NCBI RefSeq assembly: GCF_042100115.1
Contig: NC_091274.1
Coordinates: 1,178,001-1,242,000 of the forward strand
Direction of reading: 5' to 3'
Origin: Alternaria dauci
Taxonomy: Eukaryota > Ascomycota > Dothideomycetes > Pleosporales > Pleosporaceae
Length of the DNA: 64,000 nucleotides
The first letter of the stretch is position 1, and the number at the start of each line of letters is the position of its first letter. Shown here piece after piece: positions 24,179 through 35,009 of this stretch. The notes under the pieces are model-generated. The model saw only the letters and a list, made by a program, of their open reading frames with translations, ran no database searches and was not told the DNA's origin. Position numbers and translations under genes: made by a program.

Positions 24179-25549
24179 TCAATACAAATGACCGTTGTGC
24201 GGAGGCATACCCATCATCATACCGAGATAGGGGTGCGGGTGCGGGTGCGGATGTGGGTGTGGGTGTGGGTATCCATCTAGGCTGCTGGTAGGCGTGGAAA
24301 TACCAGAGTTGGATGCTGTCGGCGGCCGCGAGTCCTCCAAGTTCCTCTTGGCTGCGTTCTCGGCTGCCTCCTTGACGATTTTAGGCTTTAGAAGATCCCA
24401 GGACGTGTTATTGGGATCTTTCGGAATGGTGATGGCACGCTTGTAGGCCGGACAGGCTTCTAGCTCTTTGACGCTGATGGGCGGGGTCAGTTGCGACGCC
24501 TTCTCTTTGAAGAAGTTCTTGCGCCGTGACTTCTTTGCGTTGTAGTCGGACGTCCTAGCCGTTCGCTGCATCTCTTCCCATTGCTCCATTTTCTTTGCAA
24601 ACATTTGGCGCTCTTCTACCTGCTTGGCCTTTGCAGCCAGCCATTCAGTCCACCATGCGGCAGTCTCTTCTGTGTTGGGAGTCTTCTCTCTCGACACCCT
24701 GTGGAACTCGGCAACAAGCTTCTGTACGTCTGACTGCAAGTAGATGGTCTTCAACGCATGTGTACTTGCAGGCCCCACGCCGACAAAGTTGCCCCAGGAA
24801 TCAAAGATGCCACTGGGCAGAGCAGCGCGGATGTAGGAAACGTCTTCGCCGTTGGGGCCCCTCAGCTGGGCAATTGCATCGTATTCCTTGACGACTTGGT
24901 TGTTGAGACAGTCTTTGCACATGCGACGCAGAAAGGCCCAGAAGGTCTTGCGAGTGTTTGGCGCGCCGCAGTCCATACAGCCATGGCCATGGCGCAGATG
25001 GGCGAACTGGAACTCGGTGAGGCCTGGAGGTGGGTCCGGCATGTCATTTCCGTAGTAGTAATCCCTGCTATGCTTCCAGAGCATGGGGTTATCCCGCAAG
25101 AAGCGATAGCATGAGGCAATCTTGCTACGCATCTCCAGCAGCTGTGCAGGGTCCGAATACGAGAGGATGATGAACCAACAGTCCAAGTCGACGCCCTTGG
25201 ACAGGATCTTGCCCCGCCGTAACCTCGTCGGCTTGCGCTGCTGCCACTGTTGATTTAGCAGTTGGCGGGCCGGTGCCGCAGCGAGTGGAGTCGTCGCATT
25301 GCTTCCCGAGTGCATGGCAGGGTTGCCCGCCTGCTCAGAGTCCTTTCTGCCCTCGTCGCCCCGCTTGCGCTTCAGACTGCCTTCGACCATTGCCAAGGGC
25401 ACATTGTGAGAGCGCACCTCTTGCGCCAACCCCGCGCGCTTCCCGCCGGGGCGCCGACAGTTGATCACGGTTGCGTAGGCCTGGTCCGGTGTCTGCAGGA
25501 ATGGAGTCTGCTTGTTGACGGTAAAGGCGACATATTTGGCATTCACCAT
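24179..25549 (-). CDS. F-box-like protein with Cys-rich zinc motif
   Basis: This single-exon gene encodes 456 residues, starting at an ATG (MVNAKYVAF). At about residues 115-165 the sequence GVDLDCWFIILSYSDPAQL followed by LRDNPMLWKHSRDYYYG has the spacing of an F-box, which would recruit targets to SCF ubiquitin ligase. Next comes GCMDCGAPNTRKTFWAFLRR followed by MCKDC, a C-x2-C pair plus a second C-x2-C pair that probably binds zinc. The C-terminal third is a charged helical region with basic motifs, and the protein ends in an unusual run of His-Pro dipeptides before LGMMMGMPPHNGH. The family is seen as hypothetical F-box proteins in filamentous fungi; the target is unknown. Confidence 0.78.
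   Translation of the reverse strand: MVNAKYVAFTVNKQTPFLQTPDQAYATVINCRRPGGKRAGLAQEVRSHNVPLAMVEGSLKRKRGDEGRKDSEQAGNPAMHSGSNATTPLAAAPARQLLNQQWQQRKPTRLRRGKILSKGVDLDCWFIILSYSDPAQLLEMRSKIASCYRFLRDNPMLWKHSRDYYYGNDMPDPPPGLTEFQFAHLRHGHGCMDCGAPNTRKTFWAFLRRMCKDCLNNQVVKEYDAIAQLRGPNGEDVSYIRAALPSGIFDSWGNFVGVGPASTHALKTIYLQSDVQKLVAEFHRVSREKTPNTEETAAWWTEWLAAKAKQVEERQMFAKKMEQWEEMQRTARTSDYNAKKSRRKNFFKEKASQLTPPISVKELEACPAYKRAITIPKDPNNTSWDLLKPKIVKEAAENAAKRNLEDSRPPTASNSGISTPTSSLDGYPHPHPHPHPHPHPYLGMMMGMPPHNGHLY
24231..24270. repeat. GGGTGC/GGGTGT hexamer tandem repeat, coding
   Basis: About six and a half degenerate hexamer units encode the His-Pro repeats at the end of the F-box-like protein. The unit length keeps frame, so copy number can vary without breaking the gene. 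Confidence 0.9.
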
Positions 25550-26480
25550 CTCGGGTCAGCAGGCCAGCCGCTCTGGGTATCGTAACGGGTCGCTCGCAGT
25601 CACACTTGGATGTGTAGGCTCGGGCTTTGCATACGTCGCTGGCAAGATGGTGAGATTGGAGTGTGGACGGTCGAGAGGCTGCAGGAAAGAACGGAAAGGA
25701 GTGTGGACGACGCTGAGACTTTCGCGCGCCCAGGCTTGAGTTGAGGTCGGCTGCCGAACCAAACTTGCCCGACTACAAGGTTGGCCCTTCGGATATAAAG
25801 CCTGGCCCTCACTCGGCGCGACCACCCGTTGGCCGTCACATCTACAGCCTCCAGTTGACATCAGCCTAGAAGTGTACCTGGTAAAAAAACACCTCTGCCA
25901 GTGGAGACATGGATCCAGGAACTCTTCACCACTCCGGCATGCGGAATGATGCGCGCTCGCTATGCCGCATCAATCTGCACCGATGCATCTTTTTCCCATT
26001 AGGCCCGACGCCACACCGCTGATCACATGGTTACATCACACGCGAGGCGCACGCTTGCGGTCCTTTTCAACAGGTTTGACCCTGCCAAAGTCGCCTGTCC
26101 AGTCTGCTTTGTTGCCAGAGCCGAGCAGTGGATAATGGTCAGCACGCCGTGTGCGCCATCTCCTTGTGTATCCGTAACTTGGCACTGGGGAATGGCAGAG
26201 CAGCTTCCTAATGAGGACTTGCATCGCTTGTACAAGGGAAAAAGGGCAGAGCCAAAGATGCGGGGTTAGCGAGCGTGGAGGATGCGAGAGTGGCCAGATT
26301 GTGCTAGGGTCACCAGCGACCTCGGCCTTCCCAATGACTCTGTCTCGTTGTCCGCTTTCCACGTTATATTCTCTTCACTCCCGCCGGTTTCAAGTGCAGT
26401 GCAAGCGCGAATCTGGCGTCGGATCTACTCCGGTGCACTAGTCGACCAGCCAGGCGGACAGAACAAAGTCAGCCTCCATT
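25550..26480. other. Divergent intergenic region
   Basis: This 931-bp gap lies between the F-box-like gene (-) and the MFS transporter (+) and should hold both promoters. Short frames in it are not convincing. Confidence 0.5.
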
Positions 26481-28261
26481 ATGTTCGGAAGGAAAGAAAG
26501 TAAGTTGCGTCTCATTATTGCACTGCCAAGTTGTCTCGGATCACTCCCGCGGAATGCTTGACGAATCTTGTCAGCTGGCAAGCTTATCGCCAGAGTCACG
26601 TCTCGTACAACTTCAATGTTTCCCTCTGTACCACTCGATCTGTTCCCAGATTCACTGGACTACGCTGATCATCTGCAAAAGATGCACCGTCTTCGGACTT
26701 TGAAAAGACGGATGCTGTCCCTCGCTACGACAACACTTACGATGACGACCCAGCACTCGTTCAGTGTCCACCCAACACTACAGAAACCAAACTCGTGGCT
26801 AGAATTGACCTTCACGTCATTCCTTTCCTCTGCATCATGTATCTTTTGGCCTTCCTCGATCGTGTCAACATCGCAAATGCAAACGTCTTTGGACTCAGCG
26901 AAGAACTCGACCTAGTACGGGACAACCGCTACAACACCGCCCTGGTCATCTTCTTTGTTCCGTACATCTTGTTCGAGATTCCGTCCAACGTGCTCCTCAA
27001 GAAGATGAAGCCTCGGGTCTGGCTCAGTATCTGTATGTTTGGTTTCGGACTTGTAACTTTGCTACAAGGCTTCGTCCAGAACTATGCTGGTTTACTCGCG
27101 ACTCGCTTCTTTCTTGGTCTATTTGAGACCGGCATGTTCCCTGGTGCGTTCTACTTGATTGGTATGTGGTACCGGAGACATGAGGCGCAGAAGCGATACT
27201 CGTTCTTCTTCAGCTCAACGACTCTGGCCGGAGCCTTTGGCGGACTGCTCGCCTCTGCAATTGGCAAGATGGAAGGCGTTGCAGGATACCGTGGCTGGAG
27301 GTACGTTTTAGATGGTACAAGTGCACACGCAACATATACTGACCCCGACAGATGGATCTTTATCCTCGAAGGACTCTTGACCGTTCTGGTTTCTTTTGCA
27401 TTCTTTTTCCTGCTTCCAAACTTTCCAGAGGAAGTCAAGTGGCTTTCGGAACCCGAGCGCGCCTTTGTCAAAGCCAGGCTCCAGATTGATCAAGGTCGCT
27501 CCGCGCGCGAACGGCCCATCAAAGCCAAGGACGTGGCGAACATCTTCAAAGACCCCAAGATCCTACTCGGCGGACTCATGTACTTTGGCTTGATCGTTCC
27601 CGCCTATGGATACGCCTACTTCTCCCCTACTATTATCCAGGGTTTCGGCTACTCCCCTATCCAAACACAATTGCACAGTGTTCCCCCATGGGCTGCCGCT
27701 TTTGGTTTCTCGATGCTTGTTGCGTGGTTCTCCGATAGGCTCAAGCACCGCTTTGTCTTCGCCATGTTTCCTATCGCTGTCTGTATCGCCGGTTTCGCTA
27801 TCCTCATTTCCGTGCATGACAATCGCAACCTGCAGTACGCAGCGCTCTTCCTGGTAGCAATGGGGGCCTACACCGCTATGCCGGTCATCGTTTGTTGGTT
27901 CAACATGAACTTGGGTGGCCACCACCGTCGAGCCGTGGGAAGTGCATGGCAAGTTGGTTTTGGTGAGTACTTCCTGGGATACACTGTTTTAGACGTCGAG
28001 AACTAATTAATCACCTTAGGTAATATTGGTGGTATTATTGCTGTATACTCTTTCTTGAAGAAAGATGCGCCAAAGTATACAAGAGGATACTCAATCGCTA
28101 TCGGATTTGTGTGCCTCAGTGCACTGAGTTGTTGCACGTACTTTGTCATGTGCAACTGGGCAAACCGGAAGAGAAATAAGAGCGTCAGGGATGTCGGGTT
28201 GACGGAGTACGAAAAGACCGAAATGGGCGATCTCAACCCGGAGTACCGCTACCTCTTGTAG
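26481..28261 (+). CDS. MFS transporter, allantoate permease/Tna1-like (anion:cation symporter)
   Basis: This is a plasma-membrane major facilitator of 496 residues. Exons are 26481-26499, 26682-27300, 27352-27962 and 28020-28261. The last three are firm. The 19-nt first exon (MFGRKE) and its 182-nt intron rest on a GTAAGT donor and frame, and are less certain. Family marks include KLVARIDLHVIPFL, then MYLLAFLDRVNIANA at the end of helix 1, ARFFLGLFETGMFPG-like sequence in helix 4, GWRWIFILEG restored across intron 2, and GNIGGIIAVY across intron 3. Twelve hydrophobic segments can be counted, and the C-terminus is cytosolic and charged. This subfamily takes up carboxylate-type nutrients such as allantoate, nicotinate or biotin precursors; the substrate here is unknown. 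Confidence 0.9.
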
Positions 28262-28733
28262 ACGGTATAGCAAAGACTCGACGGGGAAGAGAAGGACTGA
28301 CACTGTAGACTTTGACCCTGATCAGGCTAAGAGAACAGTACAAATATACGTTTTTCCGGTCATTCTGCTCATAATTTTACACAACGCCATTTGAGCTGTT
28401 ATAACACTTCCTCTGCACGATACGGTATAGCAGCTCCGATGTGCTATACTCACCGCGAGTATAACATGTTTGGTTATACGTTCCGTTGTCATTGGCCCTT
28501 TCGCACACGACCTTTCTGATATACTACCACTAGCTCTGGAGCCCTTCAATGAGAGCTCTTCTGACTTCAGTCAAAGCTCTTTGTGGGATGCGTGTGGCGT
28601 CTCGGTATAAGGAAGGCGTGCAATTGATCCCTCCGGGCCAGGAGAGTAGAGCCTCAACAGCTATCAGAATCTGCAATGACCCGTGCATGAGTAGATGATT
28701 CTGCGCAGTTGTTGCATGTAGTTGCTCGCCATC
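28262..28733. other. Convergent intergenic with inverted-repeat cluster
   Basis: This 472-bp region lies between two convergent genes. It carries a series of overlapping GTATA-type inverted repeats (28398-28479; see the separate entry). An 11-bp direct repeat ACGGTATAGCA occurs at 28262-28272 and 28422-28432. Confidence 0.7.
28398..28479. repeat. Cluster of overlapping GTATA inverted repeats
   Basis: GTTATAAC at 28398-28405 is self-complementary. GTATAGCA (28425-28432) pairs with TGCTATAC (28442-28449). TATACTC (28445-28451) pairs with GAGTATA (28457-28463). GTATAAC (28459-28465) pairs with GTTATAC (28473-28479). Adjacent hairpins share bases, so they cannot all form together. They lie in the probable 3' untranslated region of the MFS transporter. 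Confidence 0.75.
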
Positions 28734-29564
28734 TCAGGTTACGCTCGGTGCTGTCGTGACGCTTGCAGTGTCCACGCTGTCTTCGCTCCCATGTCCCCAG
28801 ATCTCTTTGCTCTCGCTCTCAACCCCCCTCATGGCTTTTGCAACTTCCTCCAATCTTACAACGACCTCTTGCACACCCTTGTTTACCTTTTCAAAGTATC
28901 GGTCATTCTCCTCTCTCCGCTTCCGACTCAACTCAATATCGTTTTCTGTCTCCTCTTCAAGCTTGATTCGATCGAACAGCTTCTCGCCCTTTCCAGACCC
29001 TGCTCCGTCATGAGGGTGTGCAAGGCTCTGTGGTTGCAAATCGTTCGCTTTGCTGTCCTGCGACTTCTTCTGCTGTTCGGGTGTCTGTTCATGCTCTTCT
29101 GAGCGTGCCCATGCTCTCGCAAGTTCTATCTGCGCCTTTCGCAGCTCATCAAGGGCTCGAGAATGTTCAGAACCGAAGACCGTCATACCTGGGCCTTTTA
29201 TGGCGCTCAGCTCCACCTCCTCCAGTGTGTTCTGCATCTCCGCCCATATTGCTTCGGCGCGTGACGACGCTTCGGCATCTGCTGCTTGGCTGTGTTGTCT
29301 CTGTCGCCGTTGGAACGGCGCCGAAGGGTTTGTGGAAGTAAGACTGAGGTGGTCGCCATCGTTGGTTGTCGTAGGGGGAAGAGGCCGTTGCGAATCCGGG
29401 GAAAGCAGTGAGCGTTGGCGGACCAGGGGTGTCTTTGTAGGGGATCGGATCTCGTGTAACGAAGTGTTGGATGCATTGTGCGACGGCGGCCCGACGAAGA
29501 GGGCAGGAGCAGGTAGACGATTAGTCTGCGTCCTGGTGACTTTCTTGTCGTGTTTGGAAGCCAT
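28734..29564 (-). CDS. Coiled-coil protein, unknown function
   Basis: This single exon gives 276 residues from MASKHDKKVTRTQ. The frame stays open upstream (an ATG at 29744 would add 60 residues), but the shorter start keeps the gene clear of the divergent RPS23 start. The N-terminal third is Pro/Ser/Thr-rich and basic, resembling a disordered linker. Two helical stretches follow: RAEAIWAEMQNTLEEVEL and, near the end, NDIELSRKRREENDRYFEKV continuing into a Val/Glu-rich helix, both typical of coiled coils. It shows no membrane segment. I cannot name the family; a subunit of an assembly complex is possible but not shown. Confidence 0.72.
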   Translation of the reverse strand: MASKHDKKVTRTQTNRLPAPALFVGPPSHNASNTSLHEIRSPTKTPLVRQRSLLSPDSQRPLPPTTTNDGDHLSLTSTNPSAPFQRRQRQHSQAADAEASSRAEAIWAEMQNTLEEVELSAIKGPGMTVFGSEHSRALDELRKAQIELARAWARSEEHEQTPEQQKKSQDSKANDLQPQSLAHPHDGAGSGKGEKLFDRIKLEEETENDIELSRKRREENDRYFEKVNKGVQEVVVRLEEVAKAMRGVESESKEIWGHGSEDSVDTASVTTAPSVT

Positions 29565-29930
29565 AGCGACGCGCGAGCTGGGCGCGTAACGTGGAGTACT
29601 GGTTGTGGTAACGTGGACCCTGGTGTGAGACTTGGGACGGGCACCCAATTGAATCTCTGCAGAAGCTGCAACTGCCGACAAGCTTAGCCTGTGACTCGTT
29701 TCGTATTGGCAGTCGATATTGTCCCCGTCTCCCCCAGATGGCATGACGATGGGCGATGGGCCCGATAAGATAAGATGGCGTGGTCGCGCTAGCCGCTTAT
29801 GGGCCAGCGCCGCTAAGCTGTGGGGCTTGGCTCTGGCGCACACTCGATTCCAGCCGCTCTCGAAAATACTTCGACGTCCTGCGATACTAACCACTCTCTC
29901 CCCAGCACACCCGTCGTCAATACCGCAACC
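29565..29930. promoter_or_regulatory. Divergent promoter of RPS23 and coiled-coil gene
   Basis: Starts of the two genes are 366 bp apart. Just before the RPS23 ATG, TACTAACCACTCTCTCCCCAG at about 29886-29907 reads like a branch site plus acceptor and may end a 5'-UTR intron, which is common in fungal ribosomal protein genes. No donor could be fixed. Confidence 0.5.
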
Positions 29931-30560
29931 ATGGGTAAAGGTACGCAACCACTCTCTCCAGCAGCCTCCGATCGATGAGAAATGCACGATTCCGCGTCGT
30001 CGCCATCTTGGACACAGTCGTATATTGTGTAGTTGCTCACGATACCTTCAGGAAAGCCAAGAGGTCTCAACGCCGCCCGCAAGCTCCGCAACCATCGCCG
30101 CGAGGGACGATGGGCGGACCTCCACTACAAGAAGCGTCTTCTCGGAACCGCCTTCAAGTCCTCCCCCTTCGGTGGATCTTCTCATGCTAAGGGCATAGTT
30201 CTCGAGAAGGTCGGTGTTGAGGCCAAGCAGCCCAACTCCGCTATCCGAAAGTGTGTCCGTGTGCAATTGATCAAGAACGGAAAGAAGGTCACCGCTTTCG
30301 GTATGTCACCATCTGGAGATTGAAGAGGGCTCCGAGACGGGCCTGTGGCAAGCATGAGAGCACGGGCTAATGATCTGGCAGTTCCCAACGACGGTTGCTT
30401 GAACTTTGTCGACGAGAACGACGAGGTCCTCCTTGCTGGTTTCGGTCGTAAGGGCAAGGCCAAGGGTGATATTCCCGGTGTGCGTTTCAAGGTCGTCAAG
30501 GTTTCCGGTGTCGGTCTGTCCGCACTGTGGAAGGAGAAGAAGGAGAAGCCCAGGTCATAG
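29931..30560 (+). CDS. RPS23: 40S ribosomal protein S23 (uS12)
   Basis: This universal small-subunit protein sits at the decoding centre. Exons are 29931-29940, 30052-30300 and 30382-30560, giving exactly the family length of 145 residues. The first exon encodes only MGK plus one base. The sequence reads [20 protein letters not shown], includes the decoding loop QPNSAIRK (whose proline is hydroxylated in other eukaryotes), and ends KEKKEKPRS. All three exons join with split glycine or valine codons. It is divergent from the coiled-coil gene. Confidence 0.98.
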
Positions 30561-31036
30561 AGGACTCGTCTGCAAGGAGTCAAGGAAGGAAACGAACGTG
30601 GACCACAAGCCCGCCATGAACGAATGATGGAATCCGCGGATCACTATGGGAGGTTACCGGAGTCTTTACATTGGGATATCTGTGCTTCTGCTCGGCATAT
30701 GAAAAGTCATGATATGCTGGAGAGTTAGATAGAGAATCTGACTCGTTCAAGCGCCCACTCCGTTTGTACATGTCTATGGAGTGATGTTCGGTGCGTCGCC
30801 ACATTGCTCAGTCATGGATTTGAACAACCATGTCCTATAAAATGTGCACTTTGGAGGCTTTGAAGACTAGTAGTACATGTCATTTATCGAGAAAGACGTG
30901 GTATTCAACACTGAGCATTTCGTCCAAGGTCAACAAACTTCGACTTGATCGAACATAGGAAAAAGCCGCCGCCGGGTATCTTAAACAAAACGCCAACCAT
31001 ATATGCAACCTCAACGGCCTGAGGACAAAGTTTATC
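30561..31036. other. Convergent intergenic
   Basis: The 476 bp between the RPS23 stop and the Ima1 stop holds only the two 3' regions. Nothing else is seen. Confidence 0.5.
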
Positions 31037-32825
31037 CTACTTTGTAAACATGGCATTGAATGTATCCTCCAATCCTGTTTCCTTGGGGGTCCCATAGTAA
31101 TCGTACTTCAGCTTTGGGCTAGCGAAGAGCTCCGCGTCCCTCTTGACATTCTTTGGTACACCCAGGCCATCGAGACCCGATACTTCTCCCACGCCTCGTT
31201 GTGCCTTTTGTTCCTTTTTGAAGAAACTCGGGGCGTTTTCTTTGAGAGGAGGAGCCCAGACACTGGGTTTCCAGGGGTTTGGTTTCTGGCTCGCAGAAAG
31301 GGAAGTTGGTGGCGGGGCAGGGACCCGGTGACGGAAGGGGTTCGGGTCTGGCTTGGAGAATATGGAATGGGGTTCGTTGAACCGAGGAGGTGCTGGAGGT
31401 GGTGGGGTAGTAGTCTTGGAAAATTGGTTGGATATGATCTCCGGAGCTTGGGTAGAGAAACGACCTCTGGGCTTGGTTGGTGTCCAGTCCATGTCGTCGG
31501 CACCCAAGAATGCCGACCGCTGAGCGAAGGGTGTGGTGACGTCGGTAGCGTGTGTAGTGTAAGAAGCTTCTGAGATGGTTGGTGACGGAGGGAGAGGAGA
31601 GGAATCTCTGCCCTGTTCAAACCCAGTTGTGAAAGCTTGCGCCATACTATCAAAGAGGTCTGCCTGGGGATGAGCCGGATGGTAAGAGCCTCTCCTAACC
31701 TTCTTTGCGCTACCAGGCACCTCGGGGACAGGTTCGCGAGTCGCTTTTGGGAAGGAGGGCGCAGCGCCGTATACGATGCGGACAGCCTTCCATGCCATGA
31801 GGGACGAAAAGGCTAGTATGCCGAGCATGCCCATGTGAGTGTATCGGAAGTGGACGAGCGTCTCGTTATTGATCTCAGTGCCTTGCCAGTAATAGAGGCT
31901 TAGGAAGCGGAGGACAACCGCACTTGCACGGATCACCCACAAGGACATGAGGCCACGCATTCGTCCTGTGAGGCTATTCATCTTGACTTTCAACTTGGGA
32001 TTCCACCAGACTGTGAGCGCATCGGCAATAATTGCATACTTCAACCACTTGAGTACTACAGGTGACAGTACACAGACTTCGTCGATCCAGCAATTCGATT
32101 TCGCCTGAGTCCAACAAGTATCCCAGCTGAATACCTGGTACACCCGTATGTCTTGGTCGGGACCCATGATCAACCCAGCACTATGCCAAACCACGCCTGT
32201 TGCCGTGCTCAAAATATAAGTCCACTTGGCCAACGAAATGAGCCTCAGCGTCCATGCTTGCCGGTGGGTGTGTACGGTCGTGCGCTTCTGCTTGGCCGCT
32301 TCCATTATGCGCGCCAGATTGTCTGCTCTAGCAACGTGATTCGCATTTCTGATCTGGTGTTGGACTCGAGGCAGACAGTCGCTGCAGACTTGTGGATATC
32401 GGGTCTCGAGCTCATCCTTATAGTCGTCATACGCGGCTAGATACTGGTCGTATGCCGGGTCGTCCTCTTCAGGGAGGTACTCGCCGAGGAGTTTGGCGTA
32501 GAGGGTCTGGTTGCGCTGACATGTGTCGCAGAAGATGTCATCCCCCACTGCGGACATGGCGGGTGTTGGTGAGCGCGACCGCAGGTGTTGAAACGAGGCT
32601 TGAGGCGCGGATGCGATTTCTTCAATGGGTGGATCTGTAATGTTTCCGCGCTATAATCAAGTCAGTTGGGAAGAGTTAAAAGGACATGCAGCGAGCATGT
32701 ACCTCGTCGAAGTGATTCACTGCGTCGCATTGCGGACAATGAAATGTCTTGGGCATGTGTAGGAACGTGTCGCGTGACTGGTTGTTGCAGTAGTGGCAGC
32801 GTAGCCTGCGCCGTATCAGCGCCAT
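31037..32825 (-). CDS. IMA1: Inner nuclear membrane protein Ima1 (Samp1/TMEM201 family)
   Basis: This is a 578-residue integral protein of the inner nuclear membrane that links heterochromatin and microtubule attachment in fission yeast. Exons are 32825-32703 and 32650-31037, phase 0. The N-terminal Ima1 domain begins MALIRRRLRCHYCNN and has paired zinc-type cysteines: C10 and C13, C30 and C33 (CPQC), then CDTC and a later CSDC. Several membrane spans follow in the middle (WTYILSTATGVVWHSAGLIM, LMSLWVIRASAVVLRFLSLYY, MGMLGILAFSSLMAWKAV). The C-terminal 230 residues are Pro/Ser-rich, probably nucleoplasmic. The longer frame alone would miss the first zinc pair, so the upstream exon is needed. 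Confidence 0.93.
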
Positions 32826-33179
32826 GGTGAAAGGGACGCCTGGAGTATGTATGTGGTGAAGGCAATGGTCAGTGTTGATGCAACCATGTCATGGGCAACG
32901 ACGTGTTTCGGCAGAATGTCGAGGCAGCCACACCGCCCCAAGCGCCGGCGCGGAAATTTGGTTCACCATATCGAATGCACTGTTCACCACGCTTGCAGCG
33001 ACGATTGCCGACAACGCATCGCGGCGGACAAGATAGCGGCCCAGGAATCTGCGACACCCTCGCTCGAATCAGACGTGCCGGCTACATCCACCACTGCATC
33101 CCTCGTCGTCTGCCATTCGATGGCTCGGTAGTCCGCAAGCCCTTCCACATCCATCTCCATCGCCGCCGCCCCGCCCACC
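32826..33179. promoter_or_regulatory. Divergent promoter of IMA1 and uL24m
   Basis: Two ATGs point away from each other across 354 bp, so a shared bidirectional promoter is likely. No specific element was identified. Confidence 0.5.
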
Positions 33180-34801
33180 ATGAGCCAGCTGGTCGTCAGG
33201 CCAGGACGCAATGCCGCCCGCCAGGCCAAAAGGCTGAAAGAGATCCGGAAGGTCAAGAATGCAATCCAGTGGCACGAGCGGGAACGCAAGAAGCGACAGG
33301 AGCTCAAGCAGGAACGATGGGACTCCAAGCAAGCCGTCCTCGCGCGTATCATGTGGGAGAACGAGCACGTAAAGGGCGTCAGGAAACAGGCTTTGGCCAA
33401 TGCGAAGGAGGACTGGAAGCTTGGTCCCTTGAGGCCAAATCGCGCCATCGGCCCCGATGCTGAGAAATATGGTGCCCTCAAGGCTGCCCAGATCCAGAAG
33501 CCTGAGATACCCGTCAAGACTCAGAAAACCCGGAATGCTGTCAGGGAGAAGAAGGGCTTAGAACTGGAGTACCCGCTAGTCGTCGACGACAAGAAATACT
33601 TTCCAATTGTAAAGGATGATCGTGTCGTGATATTGAAGGGAAAAGATGCGGGCAAGATTGGTACTGTGCAGGAGCTCGTTCCGAGAACACACGAGGTGGT
33701 CGTCAAGGACATGAACATGGTATTCCCGACCTTGCTTCACTACAGTTGTGCATCGTTGACATTTCACAGCAATATTTCGACACCGCAGTGTTCAACGCCG
33801 CTGCCGAAGGCATGGGGCCTAAGATAGAGAATGCTCTGCCTATGCCTCTTGATCACGTACGCCTAGTGGTGCCCGCTGAGATACAGAAAGGAGGCAAAAA
33901 GTGCTTCGAGGATGTCGTGGTCGAGAAGATCTTCATGGAACGACACACGACCGGCATTGACCCCTATACGGGCACCGACTACGGCGACAGCGAAATCCCA
34001 GAAGCACATCAATACGACCCTCGGACTGGTCTCCCCATATTTCACCGCTACATTGCGGGCACACGGCAACGAATTGAATGGCCCTGGGAACGCGAAGAAG
34101 ATATCAAAGATATCAAAGATACCCGTATCACTGAAGAGCCGGAGACGGACAAGCAGACATGGCTGCGAAAAACCATAGCCAACATACGCCAGCCGCTCAC
34201 CAGCTTGAATCGCTGGCGAAGCAAGAACATTGAGGACCGAGCTCAACAGGACGCATCGAAGGACCTGGCAACCGGTAACATTGAAGAGAAGTTCGCCGAG
34301 ATCCAAAGGATGGAGCAGGAGAGATTCAAGGCCGCGACCCCAAGAAGTGTGGATCCCAACTATCCTGGAGCCTATGACTTTGATACAACGCGCAATGTCG
34401 TTGAGGGATCAGAGTCCATGGCTTATACGCTCGTTGCACCACCTTTCCCCGGCACACTTGGTGAAGAACTCCGCAGCGATATCCACGAATTCTCCATCAA
34501 ATCGAGGAAGGAGAGAGGCCCTGATGCACCGCGCCCTGTCAAGATTGCAAGACACTCTGAACAGGGTGTGCTTGCGCGGGAGACTGCAAAGCAACAGCAG
34601 AGAGCTGCGGATGCAATGAAGACACCTATGCAATTGAGGTGGGAGCTCGAGTACCAGAAGAAGGTGCAGAGCCAGAAGGAGAAGCCACTCGTGGACCAGG
34701 AAAGCTTGCTGGCGGCGTTGGGTCAGCACATGCAGAAGAGCACTACAAAACCGTACCTGGGAAAGAAGCAGATTCCCAGTCAAACAGCCGATCTCGATTA
34801 G
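33180..34801 (+). CDS. MRPL40: Mitochondrial large-subunit ribosomal protein uL24m (Mrpl40)
   Basis: This 523-residue mitoribosomal protein has exons 33180-33719 and 33770-34801, phase 0, joining DMNM to QYFDTAVFN. The KOW motif, DRVVILKGKDAGKIGTVQEL, lies at about residues 148-167 and identifies the uL24 core that binds rRNA. The N-terminus is basic and Gln/Arg-rich, suitable for mitochondrial import. The long C-terminal extension of more than 300 residues, with DIKDIKDT repeats and acidic patches, is typical of fungal mitochondrial L40. The intron donor GTATTC is weak but the frame requires it. Confidence 0.93.
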
Positions 34802-35009
34802 AGTCATCAAGGGGCCTTATGACACCGCATCACGCATTGTGTGATGAGAATTGTAGCATACATTTTGTATATATAGCAAGGATCGAAGCCGGAGACTCAG
34901 TCAGGCTCTCTGTAGCATGTGGGGTATCTTCGCGCTGTAAATGTACGCCAAACGCCTAAATCATGCATATCACGACTCCCATGACCTTCCCATGCATATG
35001 AGCTCATAC

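Noticed and set aside
28734..29987. 417-codon version of the coiled-coil protein
   Set aside because: Its first codon is GTG and it would overlap the RPS23 start; an ATG at 29564 begins the protein-like part.
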